Shown: positions 1 through 5,296 of the stretch, piece by piece
Layout of the letters: the number at the start of each line of letters is the position of its first letter
How positions within the stretch are numbered: position 1 is the stretch's first letter
Source: Methylophilaceae bacterium UBA6140
Lineage (GTDB): Bacteria; Pseudomonadota; Gammaproteobacteria; Burkholderiales; Methylophilaceae
Length of the DNA stretch: 5,296 nucleotides
NCBI GenBank assembly: GCA_002423265.1
Contig: DIVE01000102.1
Location: 1-5,296, forward strand
Direction: 5' to 3'
Program-made: the position numbers and the translations under genes
The notes under the pieces: generated by a model
The model's database searches: none
The model's input: the letters and a program-made list of their open reading frames with translations, nothing else
Told to the model about the DNA's origin: nothing

Positions 1-509
1 ATTTGTACAGGCCGGAGAACGAGCGGGATTACGGTCAGGAGGCGATCGAAATTCTGCTGCAGGTGATGGAAAATAACCGCGACGATCTGGTCGTGATTCT
101 GGCCGGTTACAAGGACAGAATGGATACTTTCTTTCAGTCCAACCCCGGCATGTCGTCGAGAATCGCGCACCATATCGACTTTCCCGATTACAGCCAGCCA
201 GAGTTGGTGGAGATCGCAAGCAAGATGGTGGCGAACATGCATTACCGCTTTGACGCGGGCGCACTGCAGGCTATCGCCGAATATATCGCGCAGCGCCGGC
301 AACAGCCGCATTTCGCCAACGCACGTTCGATCCGCAACGCGCTTGACCGCGCCCGTTTGCGGCATGCCAACCGCGTGTTCGAGGCGGCGGCCAGCGGCAC
401 ATTGAAACCGACGGCGGAGATGCTTTCCACCATTACCGAAGCCGATATTCGCGCTTCCCGCGTGTTCAACGGCGGCAACGTAACAGACAAGTGCGCGCCC
501 CCGCAATAA
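1..509 (+). CDS. cbbX: CbbX, AAA+ red-type RuBisCO activase (3' part; 5' end outside window)
   Basis: CbbX is a hexameric AAA+ ATPase of the cytosol that remodels red-type form I RuBisCO to release inhibitory sugar phosphates; ribulose-1,5-bisphosphate stimulates it (known for the family). Only the last 168 residues are here, roughly half of a protein of about 300. The reading frame starts at base 3. The TTG there is an internal Leu in the family's Y-L-Y-R-P context just after Walker B, not a start codon, and bases 1-2 would finish a Tyr codon. Seen, in local numbering: the [20 protein letters not shown] helix (7-26), VVILAGY in the sensor-1 region (30-36), NPGMSSRI with a likely arginine finger at R53, and [16 protein letters not shown] with sensor-2 R108 (103-118). 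Walker A, Walker B and the pore loop lie off the left edge. The C-terminal tail after RASRVF is short. The gene is followed 31 bases later by cbbF in the same orientation. Identification is firm from near-continuous similarity to recalled CbbX sequences. Confidence 0.95.
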   Translation, partial: LYRPENERDYGQEAIEILLQVMENNRDDLVVILAGYKDRMDTFFQSNPGMSSRIAHHIDFPDYSQPELVEIASKMVANMHYRFDAGALQAIAEYIAQRRQQPHFANARSIRNALDRARLRHANRVFEAAASGTLKPTAEMLSTITEADIRASRVFNGGNVTDKCAPPQ

Positions 510-540
510 CCAGCGCAATGATGAGAAAAGAGAATGCAGC

Positions 541-1599
541 ATGACCCCTGACCGAATAACGCTCGCGCAATTCCTTCGCGATCCCGTGCAGAAAGCAGAC
601 GGCGCGATTGCCGCACTGATGCTGCAAGTTGCAGAATCGGTAAAGTCGCTCGCCGGCCTCATCGCTGACGGCGATCTCGCCGATGTCACCGGCAAGCTCG
701 AAAGCTGCAACGTGCAGGGTGAAACCCAGATGAAGCTCGATGTTGTCAGCAACGAACTGTTCATCGACGGCTTCCGGCGTTGCGGGCTGGTGCAGGGCAT
801 TGTTTCGGAGGAGCTGGATGCGCCGCTGCTGCTGGCGGCGAGCCCGCAGCAGTCGCCTTTTCTGGTGGTCTTCGATCCGCTCGACGGCTCTTCGAATGTG
901 GCGGTCAATGTCTCTGTCGGTTCGATTTTTTCGGTACTGCCGGCGCCGCACGATCACCTGGCGGCCATAGCGGATTATCTGCAGCCCGGCAGCCAACAGC
1001 TCGCAGCAGGCTACGCACTCTATGGCCCGGCCACGATGTTGGTGCTCACTCTTGGTCATGGTACCCACGGTTTTACACTGGACAGCAAGACCGGGGAATT
1101 CATGCTGACCCATGCCGCCATGCAGGTGCCGGAAGACACCGCCGAGTTTGCCATCAATGCCAGCAACGAGCGTTTCTGGGAGCCGCCGGTCAAACGTTAT
1201 ATCGCCGAGTGCAAGGCCGGTGCCAGCGATTTGCGCGCCAAGGATTTCAACACACGCTGGGTTGCCAGCATGGTGGCCGACATCCATCGCATCCTGATGC
1301 GCGGCGGCATTTACCTGTATCCGAAAGACAGCAAGGACATGACCCGTAGCGGCCGCTTGCGTTTGATGTATGAAGTGAGCCCGATGGCGATGCTGATCGA
1401 GCAGGCCGGCGGCATCGCTTCGACCGGCCGCGTGCGCGTGCTTGATATCGTGCCGGATAACGTGCATCAGCGCATGCCGGTGGTGATCGGCTCAGGCAAC
1501 GAGGTGCTGCGCGTCGAACGTTATTACCGCGAATACGATGCGGGCCACGGCGAGAGCGAGAAGATGCCGTTCTTCAGCGACCGTTCTTTCTATATGTAA
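541..1599 (+). CDS. cbbF: Class I fructose-1,6-bisphosphatase, CBB-cycle type
   Basis: Hydrolyses fructose-1,6-bisphosphate to fructose-6-phosphate plus phosphate, using Mg2+, in the cytosol. In cbb operons this enzyme often also serves as sedoheptulose-1,7-bisphosphatase (known for homologues, not visible here). The protein has 352 residues, normal for the proteobacterial class I family. Motifs in order are NVQGE (57-61), KLDV (65-68), the metal-binding SEE (89-91), FDPLDGSSN (111-119), the segment around R239-W240 followed by VASMVADIHRIL, GGIYLYPKD, the EVSPMAMLIEQAGG helix, and HQRMPVVIGS near the C-terminus. W240 sits where eukaryotic FBPase has a phosphate-binding Tyr. Only three cysteines are present (56, 81, 224), with no sign of the redox-regulatory cysteine loop of chloroplast FBPase. 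The ATG at 541 is preceded by a weak purine-rich Shine-Dalgarno (AAGAG, 528-532). ATGs at 518, 521 and 534 are out of frame. cbbP follows 17 bases downstream. Confidence 0.96.
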   Translation: MTPDRITLAQFLRDPVQKADGAIAALMLQVAESVKSLAGLIADGDLADVTGKLESCNVQGETQMKLDVVSNELFIDGFRRCGLVQGIVSEELDAPLLLAASPQQSPFLVVFDPLDGSSNVAVNVSVGSIFSVLPAPHDHLAAIADYLQPGSQQLAAGYALYGPATMLVLTLGHGTHGFTLDSKTGEFMLTHAAMQVPEDTAEFAINASNERFWEPPVKRYIAECKAGASDLRAKDFNTRWVASMVADIHRILMRGGIYLYPKDSKDMTRSGRLRLMYEVSPMAMLIEQAGGIASTGRVRVLDIVPDNVHQRMPVVIGSGNEVLRVERYYREYDAGHGESEKMPFFSDRSFYM

Positions 1600-1605
1600 T
1601 GCGAT

Positions 1606-1619
1606 AGGAAAAAGCCATG
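1606..1619 (+). promoter_or_regulatory. cbbP ribosome-binding site
   Basis: AGGA at 1606-1609 is followed by an A-rich spacer, with seven bases between it and the ATG at 1617. It lies in the 17-base gap after cbbF and supports the chosen start. Confidence 0.6.
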
Positions 1620-2486
1620 TCGAGAAAATACCCAGTGATTGCGATTACCGGTTCGTCCGGTGCAGGCACCACGACGGTGATGAACAGCTTTCAACACATT
1701 TTCCGGCGCGACGGTATCTGCGCGCAGGTGATCGAGGGCGACTCCATGCATCGCTATGAGCGCCGTGAGATGGATGCCGAGCTGGAAAAGTACAACAAGA
1801 TTCCGGGCAGCTACTTCAGCCATTTCAGCCCTTCTGCCAATCTGCTGCCGGAGCTGGCCGATACTTTCAGAAGCTTCGGCGAGAGCGGCCGCTGCAAGGT
1901 GCGCAAATACATCCATACCGATGAGGAAGGCAGTGCTTACGGCCAGAAGGCGGGCACGCTGACACCCTGGCGCGACAGCGACCCGGAGGCCGATGTGCTG
2001 TTCTACGAAGGGTTGCACGGCGGTTACGTCGGGCCTGAAGCCAACGTCGCCGAGCATGTCGACCTGCTGGTCGGCGTGGTGCCCATTATCAATCTGGAGT
2101 GGATTCAGAAAATGCATCGCGACCGGAAAATGCGCGGTTATTCGTCCGAGGCGGTGGTCGATATCATCCTGCGCCGCATGCCGGATTACATCCACCACAT
2201 CTGTCCGCAGTTTTCGCGCACGCATGTCAATTTTCAGCGGGTGCCGACGGTGGACACCTCCAACCCCTTCATTGCCAAGGATATTCCAAGTCCGGACGAG
2301 AGCATGGTGGTGATCCGCTTCGCCAACCCCAAGGGCATTGATTTTCCTTATCTGCTCAACATGCTGCACGACTCGATGATGACGCGCCCCAACACGCTGG
2401 TGGTGCCGGGCGGCAAGATGGGATTGGCGATGCAGCTGATTTTTACACCGATGATCCAGCGATTGATGAATCTGAGGCACGGATGA
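1617..2486 (+). CDS. cbbP: Phosphoribulokinase, bacterial class I
   Basis: Phosphorylates ribulose-5-phosphate with ATP to give ribulose-1,5-bisphosphate, the RuBisCO substrate; with RuBisCO it is one of the two enzymes diagnostic of the CBB cycle. The 289-residue length fits the octameric proteobacterial type, which is allosterically activated by NADH in studied members (known, not shown here). Seen: P-loop GSSGAGTT (12-19), EGDSMHRYER (40-49) with the expected catalytic D42, H45 and R49, the acidic YEGLHG segment (130-135, E131), and NLEWIQKMHRDRKMRG (159-174), in which R168, D169 and R173 fall at the numbers known from Rhodobacter sphaeroides. The later blocks NFQRVP, DTSNPFIA and GIDFPYL are also intact. 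AGGA at 1606-1609, seven bases before the ATG, supports the start. The stop TGA overlaps the cbbZ start in an ATGA. The length and lack of plant-type regulatory cysteines argue against the dimeric cyanobacterial/plant class. Confidence 0.97.
   Translation: MSRKYPVIAITGSSGAGTTTVMNSFQHIFRRDGICAQVIEGDSMHRYERREMDAELEKYNKIPGSYFSHFSPSANLLPELADTFRSFGESGRCKVRKYIHTDEEGSAYGQKAGTLTPWRDSDPEADVLFYEGLHGGYVGPEANVAEHVDLLVGVVPIINLEWIQKMHRDRKMRGYSSEAVVDIILRRMPDYIHHICPQFSRTHVNFQRVPTVDTSNPFIAKDIPSPDESMVVIRFANPKGIDFPYLLNMLHDSMMTRPNTLVVPGGKMGLAMQLIFTPMIQRLMNLRHG
2473..2486 (+). promoter_or_regulatory. cbbZ ribosome-binding site and ATGA stop/start overlap
   Basis: TGAGG at 2473-2477 lies five bases before the cbbZ ATG at 2483, inside the last codons of cbbP. 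The cbbP stop TGA (2484-2486) shares the ATGA with the start. This arrangement usually gives translational coupling, so phosphatase output should follow that of phosphoribulokinase (inference). Confidence 0.7.
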
Positions 2487-3178
2487 TCAGGCTGATCATG
2501 TACGACCTCGATGGCACTTTGCTCGATACCGCGAGCGAGATTGCCGCCGCTGTCAACTTGACGCTGGCGCGCTACGGCGCCGAAGCGGTACCCGAGCCAA
2601 CGGTGAAATCCTGGGTCGGTCATGGCGCCGCGCAGTTGATGCGCAACGCCTGGCAGACTATCGCGCCGGGGCCGACCTATGAAGAGACCATGCAGACCTT
2701 CACGCGCTTTTATCAACAGACGGTGGGAACCAGTAGCCGGCCGTTTCCGCAGGTGATGGAAACGCTGCAGCATTTCCGCTCGGCCGGTTTCCTGCAGGCG
2801 GTGATCACCAACAAGGAATCCGTCTTTACCCGACGCGTGCTGAAAACACACGGCATGAGCGAATTCTTCGCGCTGGTGGTCAGCGGCGATACCTTGCCGG
2901 TCAAAAAGCCGGATCCGGCTATGGTGCGGCATTGTCTGCAAACGCTGGCGGTGCGTGCGGAAGAAAGCCTGTTTGTCGGCGATTCGGATATCGATGTCGC
3001 CACAGCGAGAGCGGCAGGCGTGCGTTGCTGGGTTGTGCCATACGGCTACAACGGCGGGCGCGATATCGCGCAGGCAGGGGCGGATGGGGTGATTACGGAG
3101 TTGGGCGAGTTGCCGATGCTGGTCGAGAAAATGTCAGCAGACTGCCGGCTTGCCGAATGTGACGGAATGCGAGGGTAG
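2483..3178 (+). CDS. cbbZ: Phosphoglycolate phosphatase (HAD superfamily)
   Basis: Hydrolyses 2-phosphoglycolate, the toxic product of RuBisCO oxygenation, to glycolate in the cytosol. It is a HAD phosphatase of 231 residues: motif I DLDGTLLD (8-15, nucleophile D8 and acid/base D10), a helical C1 cap at about 16-83, motif II VITNK (107-111, T109), motif III Lys in KKPDP (K142 most likely), and motif [10 protein letters not shown] (165-172, D167 and D171). The substrate assignment rests on the Gph-like sequence and on its place between cbbP and cbbA; HAD motifs alone would fit other small phosphatases. The usual P-x-P-G before the core domain reads RPFPQV here, so the Gly is replaced. The start overlaps the cbbP stop by four bases (ATGA) and has a good Shine-Dalgarno. 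An in-frame ATG at codon 6 would leave only two residues before D8 and is unlikely. The last 17 or so residues form a tail beyond the core whose DNA holds the cbbA ribosome-binding site. Confidence 0.92.
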   Translation: MIRLIMYDLDGTLLDTASEIAAAVNLTLARYGAEAVPEPTVKSWVGHGAAQLMRNAWQTIAPGPTYEETMQTFTRFYQQTVGTSSRPFPQVMETLQHFRSAGFLQAVITNKESVFTRRVLKTHGMSEFFALVVSGDTLPVKKPDPAMVRHCLQTLAVRAEESLFVGDSDIDVATARAAGVRCWVVPYGYNGGRDIAQAGADGVITELGELPMLVEKMSADCRLAECDGMRG

Positions 3179-3185
3179 CGCTATG
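3171..3185 (+). promoter_or_regulatory. cbbA ribosome-binding site inside the cbbZ 3' end
   Basis: GAGGG at 3171-3175 sits in the last two codons before the cbbZ stop and seven bases ahead of the cbbA ATG at 3183. It is the strongest Shine-Dalgarno in the window. It decides the start in favour of the ATG over the in-frame TTG at 3150. Confidence 0.75.
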
Positions 3186-4247
3186 GCACTGATTTCATTG
3201 AGGCAACTGCTGGATCATGCGGCGGAGCACCAATATGGTCTGCCTGCCTTCAACGTCAACAACATGGAACAGATCCACGCCATTCTGCAGGCGGCCGACG
3301 AGGTCGACAGTCCGGTGATTCTGCAGGCATCGGCCGGTGCGCGCGGCTACGCCGGTGAGGCGTTTCTGCGCAAGCTGGTGGAGGCTGCCATTGAGCGTTA
3401 TCCCCATATCCCGCTCTGCATGCATCAGGATCACGGCGCATCGCCCGAGATATGCCAGGTGGCGATCCGCAGCGGGTTTTCCAGTGTGATGATGGACGGC
3501 AGTCTGGAGAGCGACGGCAAGACACCGGCTTCTTATCTTTATAACGTTGCCGTCACCCGCCGTACGGTCGAGTTGGCGCATTGCGTCGGCGTTTCGGTCG
3601 AGGGTGAGCTGGGCTGCCTCGGCTCGCTGGAAACCGGGCAGGCGGGCGAAGAAGACGGTAGCGGCGCCAGCGGGGTTCTCGACCATTCGCAGTTGCTGAC
3701 CGACCCCGACGAAGCTGCGGCTTTTGTCGAAGCGACGCAGGTGGACGCGCTCGCCATCGCCATCGGCACCAGCCACGGCGCCTACAAGTTCAGCCGCCCG
3801 CCGACCGGCGACATTCTGGCCATCGACCGCATCAAGGCGATTCATGCGCGTATTCCCAACACGCATCTGGTCATGCACGGCTCGTCCAGCGTCGGCCAGG
3901 AATGGCTGGAGATGATTCGCGAATACGGCGGCCGGATCAAGGAAACCTACGGGGTGCCGGTGTCCGAGATTGTCGAAGGCATCCGCAACGGCGTGCGCAA
4001 GGTCAATATCGATACCGATATCCGGCTGGCGATGACCGCAGCCATGCGCAAGAAGATGCACGAAAACCCGGAGGAGTTCGATCCGCGTGCATTCCTCAAG
4101 GTGGCGACGCAGGCGGCGAAAAGTGTCTGCAAGGACAGATTCGAAGCTTTCGGCAGCGCCGGGCGTGCATCCGGAATCAAGGTCATCCCATTGGATCTCA
4201 TGGCTGCACGCTATGCCAATGGCGAGCTTGACGCCGTTATTCGCTGA
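3183..4247 (+). CDS. cbbA: Class II (zinc) fructose-bisphosphate aldolase, CBB-cycle type
   Basis: Joins dihydroxyacetone phosphate with glyceraldehyde-3-phosphate to make fructose-1,6-bisphosphate; CBB homologues also make sedoheptulose-1,7-bisphosphate from DHAP and erythrose-4-phosphate. The 354-residue length matches proteobacterial CbbA. Seen: PAFNVNN (21-27), CMHQDHGAS (79-87) with catalytic D83 and zinc ligand H84, MMDGS (103-107), VEGELG (139-144), [10 protein letters not shown] (193-202) with zinc ligand H198, VMHGSSS (230-236) with zinc ligand H232, and [13 protein letters not shown] (271-283), the phosphate and substrate loop. The ATG at 3183 is chosen because GAGGG at 3171-3175 lies seven bases upstream and [10 protein letters not shown] is the family N-terminus; an in-frame TTG at 3150 would add 11 residues with no family support. 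The gene begins four bases after the cbbZ stop, and the isomerase gene starts 14 bases after its own stop. A glycolytic role alongside the CBB cycle is possible. Confidence 0.96.
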   Translation: MALISLRQLLDHAAEHQYGLPAFNVNNMEQIHAILQAADEVDSPVILQASAGARGYAGEAFLRKLVEAAIERYPHIPLCMHQDHGASPEICQVAIRSGFSSVMMDGSLESDGKTPASYLYNVAVTRRTVELAHCVGVSVEGELGCLGSLETGQAGEEDGSGASGVLDHSQLLTDPDEAAAFVEATQVDALAIAIGTSHGAYKFSRPPTGDILAIDRIKAIHARIPNTHLVMHGSSSVGQEWLEMIREYGGRIKETYGVPVSEIVEGIRNGVRKVNIDTDIRLAMTAAMRKKMHENPEEFDPRAFLKVATQAAKSVCKDRFEAFGSAGRASGIKVIPLDLMAARYANGELDAVIR

Positions 4248-4248
4248 C

Positions 4249-4264
4249 AGGGCGGCAGAGCGTG
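4249..4264 (+). promoter_or_regulatory. tpiA ribosome-binding site with GTG start
   Basis: AGGG at 4249-4252 lies nine bases before GTG 4262, within the 14-base gap after cbbA. A second purine patch, AGAG at 4257-4260, is too close to the start to be useful. The weak start codon and moderate Shine-Dalgarno suggest lower translation than cbbA (inference). Confidence 0.55.
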
Positions 4265-5062
4265 AGAACACCGCTTGTCATCGGTAACTGGAAAATGCAC
4301 GGCAACCTGGCGCGCAACCAGATGCTGCTCGCCAGCCTGACTTTCGGTCTGCGCGATTTGCAGCAGGTGGATATCGCTATCTGCGTGCCTTTTCCCTATC
4401 TCGGCCAGGCGCAGATGCTTTTGTCGGGCACCAATATTGCCTGGGGCGCACAGAATGTCAGCCAATTCGCAGAGGGCGCCTTTACCGGCTCGATTTCGGC
4501 GGAGATGGTCGCGGATTTCCAGTGTCGTTTCGCCATCATCGGACACTCCGAACGTCGCGCCTTGAGCCATGAAAGCTACCAGAGCGCGGCCAATCGCTTC
4601 TTGCAGACGCTGCATGCGGGAGTGACGCCGGTGTTCTGTGTCGGTGAAACCGCAGCGGAACGCGATGCCGGGTTGGCAAAGTCGGTCGTCGGCAGGCAAA
4701 TGCAAACCTTGCTCGACAGTCTTGGTGCCGACAACCTGGCACTGGCTGCCGGGCTGGGTGCCGTCTTTGCTTATGAGCCGGTCTGGGCGATCGGCACCGG
4801 CAAGCATGCATCGCCGGCAGAGGCGCAGGAGATGCATGCGTTCATCAGACATCTGCTCGCGGAGCATGCTCCGGAATTCGCCGCCGCTGCCAGAATTCTC
4901 TACGGCGGCAGCGTCAATGCGGGCAACGCCGCCGGTATATTTGCCATGCCCGACATCGATGGCGGCTTGGTCGGCCGCTCCTCACTCGATGCCGACGGTT
5001 TCAGGCAAATATGCCAAGCGGCGCAACAGCGCATGCGGGCGTCTGCTGCGCTGTCAGTTTAA
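4262..5062 (+). CDS. tpiA: Triosephosphate isomerase (GTG start)
   Basis: Interconverts dihydroxyacetone phosphate and glyceraldehyde-3-phosphate, supplying both substrates of the upstream aldolase. It is a TIM barrel of 266 residues, slightly long for the family (about 250), with the excess in a short tail after the last helix. Seen: GNWKMHGN (8-15) with N9 and K11, AQNVS (63-67), IIGHSERR (92-99) with catalytic H95, FCVGE (125-129), AYEPVWAIGTGKHAS (170-184) with catalytic E172 and the mobile loop 6, YGGSV (214-218), and GGLVGRSSL (234-242). Two variants are visible: H182 in loop 6, and R239 where GGAS-type enzymes have the second Gly of the phosphate-binding pair. GTG at 4262 is the only start giving the standard N-terminus, since the next Met is M12, inside the active-site strand. 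AGGG at 4249-4252 precedes it by nine bases. Spacing implies co-transcription with cbbA. It could be the only TPI of the genome or a CBB-dedicated second copy. Confidence 0.96.
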   Translation: MRTPLVIGNWKMHGNLARNQMLLASLTFGLRDLQQVDIAICVPFPYLGQAQMLLSGTNIAWGAQNVSQFAEGAFTGSISAEMVADFQCRFAIIGHSERRALSHESYQSAANRFLQTLHAGVTPVFCVGETAAERDAGLAKSVVGRQMQTLLDSLGADNLALAAGLGAVFAYEPVWAIGTGKHASPAEAQEMHAFIRHLLAEHAPEFAAAARILYGGSVNAGNAAGIFAMPDIDGGLVGRSSLDADGFRQICQAAQQRMRASAALSV

Positions 5063-5084
5063 TCAGCCGGGTTAATCGGGCGGG
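5059..5084. repeat. Imperfect 13-base tandem duplication across the convergent gene ends
   Basis: TTAATCAGCCGGG (5059-5071) is followed directly by TTAATCGGGCGGG (5072-5084), identical at 11 of 13 positions. The first copy contains the plus-strand TAA that ends tpiA; the second contains the TTA that is the minus-strand TAA of the SdiA-regulated gene. It is short enough to be chance, though the two copies are exactly adjacent. Confidence 0.55.
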
Positions 5085-5088
5085 CTGA
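5063..5088. terminator. Weak candidate bidirectional terminator hairpin
   Basis: TCAGCC (5063-5068) can pair with GGCTGA (5083-5088) as a six-base-pair stem around a 14-base loop, between and partly inside the convergent gene ends. There is no T-run after the stem on the plus strand and only a short TTAAACT on the minus strand, so it is not a classical intrinsic terminator. Overlapping antisense transcripts or Rho-dependent ending are equally possible. Confidence 0.25.
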
Positions 5089-5296
5089 AGACATAGAACA
5101 GGTTTGGCTCGCTGACGATGAATATCTGTCCTTCAGGGCCGATGGCAATCCCTTCTGCCTGAGGCACATTGTTTTTCAGCCCATGAAAACCACGCCATAA
5201 TGCCAGTGCGCTGATGGCCTGGCCATCTTCGTCGAATTCGACCGCCATGCGGGACTCATCGCTCAGCAGCAGCAGATTGCCGCTGTCGTTGTGATA
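5072..5296 (-). CDS. SdiA-regulated (YjiK-like) family protein, C-terminal fragment
   Basis: The minus strand stays open from the right window edge to a TAA at 5074-5072, giving the last 74 residues of a protein whose start is outside. Recognisable blocks are NLLLLSDESRM (local 7-17) followed by VEFDEDGQ, then NNVPQAEGIAIGPEGQIFIV and SEPNLFYVF just before the end. These match the C-terminal repeats of the SdiA-regulated / YjiK family (Pfam SdiA-regulated), which are predicted beta-propellers, usually with an N-terminal signal or membrane anchor that cannot be seen here. The biochemical function of the family is unknown; the name comes from an E. coli gene affected by SdiA. The gene runs against the cbb operon, with nine bases between the two stop codons, so it is not part of it and nothing links it to carbon fixation. 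The family call is from recalled motif similarity. Confidence 0.78.
   Translation of the reverse strand, partial: YHNDSGNLLLLSDESRMAVEFDEDGQAISALALWRGFHGLKNNVPQAEGIAIGPEGQIFIVSEPNLFYVFSPPD

Noticed and set aside
3..5. TTG as a start codon giving a complete 168-residue protein
   Set aside because: It is an internal Leu of CbbX immediately after Walker B; the frame is open to the left edge and the family is about 300 residues long.
510..540. Possible internal promoter between cbbX and cbbF, the longest gap in the window
   Set aside because: Only 31 bases, with no recognisable -35/-10 pair and no CbbR-type T-N11-A palindrome; it just holds a weak ribosome-binding site.
466..1467. Long minus-strand open frame (333 codons) opposite cbbF
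   Set aside because: It is in the antisense frame exactly aligned with cbbF codons and stays open only because cbbF has no TTA, CTA or TCA codons until TCA at 1492. Its translation is a low-complexity His/Arg/Ala-rich shadow with no recognisable family.
1590..2480. Minus-strand open frame (296 codons) opposite cbbP
   Set aside because: Same codon-aligned antisense effect over a strongly supported phosphoribulokinase; no motif and no credible product.
2348..2941. Minus-strand open frame (197 codons) opposite the cbbP end and cbbZ
   Set aside because: Codon-aligned antisense shadow of cbbZ that crosses a gene boundary; it ends where a TTA lies in the antisense-aligned frame at 2348-2350, within cbbP.
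3150..3182. Upstream TTG start for the aldolase, adding 11 residues
   Set aside because: The added residues match no aldolase N-terminus, overlap cbbZ, and the good Shine-Dalgarno at 3171-3175 points to ATG 3183.
3195..4271. Minus-strand open frame (358 codons) opposite cbbA, longer than the gene itself
   Set aside because: Aligned with the cbbA codons and closed by the TCA codon for Ser5 at 3195-3197. The length reflects rarity of TTA, CTA and TCA in this GC-rich genome. All five complete genes show the same effect, so it is compositional, not a hidden antisense gene.
4211..4867. Minus-strand open frame (218 codons) opposite tpiA
   Set aside because: Codon-aligned shadow of a fully conserved TPI; no family resemblance.
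5262..5274. CAG-type trinucleotide repeat
   Set aside because: It is a short run of Leu CTG codons on the minus strand inside the SdiA-regulated coding sequence, too short to be a meaningful microsatellite.

Overview
The window is the downstream half of a Calvin-Benson-Bassham (CBB) carbon-fixation operon. All but the last gene lie on the plus strand. The order is cbbX (3' part only), cbbF, cbbP, cbbZ, cbbA and a triosephosphate isomerase gene. A convergent minus-strand gene, cut by the right edge, encodes the C-terminus of an SdiA-regulated (YjiK-type) protein. The DNA is GC-rich, and the CbbF, CbbP and CbbX sequences are of proteobacterial type. CbbX is the activase of red-type form I RuBisCO, so the source is most likely an autotrophic or facultatively autotrophic proteobacterium. 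I lean towards Betaproteobacteria from recalled similarity to Cupriavidus-type cbb clusters, but no species can be named from the sequence.

Layout: 1-509 is the C-terminal 168 residues of CbbX, open at the left edge. 541-1599 is fructose-1,6-bisphosphatase, 1617-2486 phosphoribulokinase, 2483-3178 phosphoglycolate phosphatase, 3183-4247 class II fructose-bisphosphate aldolase, and 4262-5062 triosephosphate isomerase with a GTG start. The minus-strand gene ends at 5072. Spacings between the plus-strand genes are 31, 17, -4 (overlap), 4 and 14 bases, so they look like one transcript, with translational coupling around cbbP-cbbZ-cbbA. There is no intergenic stretch over 31 bases, and therefore no room for a substantial internal promoter region. 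The operon promoter and any CbbR operator must lie to the left of the window.

The genes fit together as follows. The isomerase and aldolase turn triose phosphates into fructose-1,6-bisphosphate (and, with erythrose-4-phosphate, sedoheptulose-1,7-bisphosphate). CbbF removes the C1 phosphate. CbbP makes ribulose-1,5-bisphosphate, the RuBisCO substrate. CbbX uses ATP to release inhibited RuBisCO, and CbbZ destroys the 2-phosphoglycolate formed when RuBisCO oxygenates. RuBisCO itself (cbbLS) is expected just upstream. Transketolase, GAPDH, phosphoglycerate kinase and pentose-phosphate epimerase are not in this window.

All five complete genes are full length with their catalytic motifs present. 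I see no mobile element, CRISPR array, structural RNA gene, frameshift or previously undescribed system. The points worth a second look are modest: the triosephosphate isomerase inside the cbb operon, an imperfect 13-base tandem duplication that supplies both convergent stop codons, and a few active-site variants.
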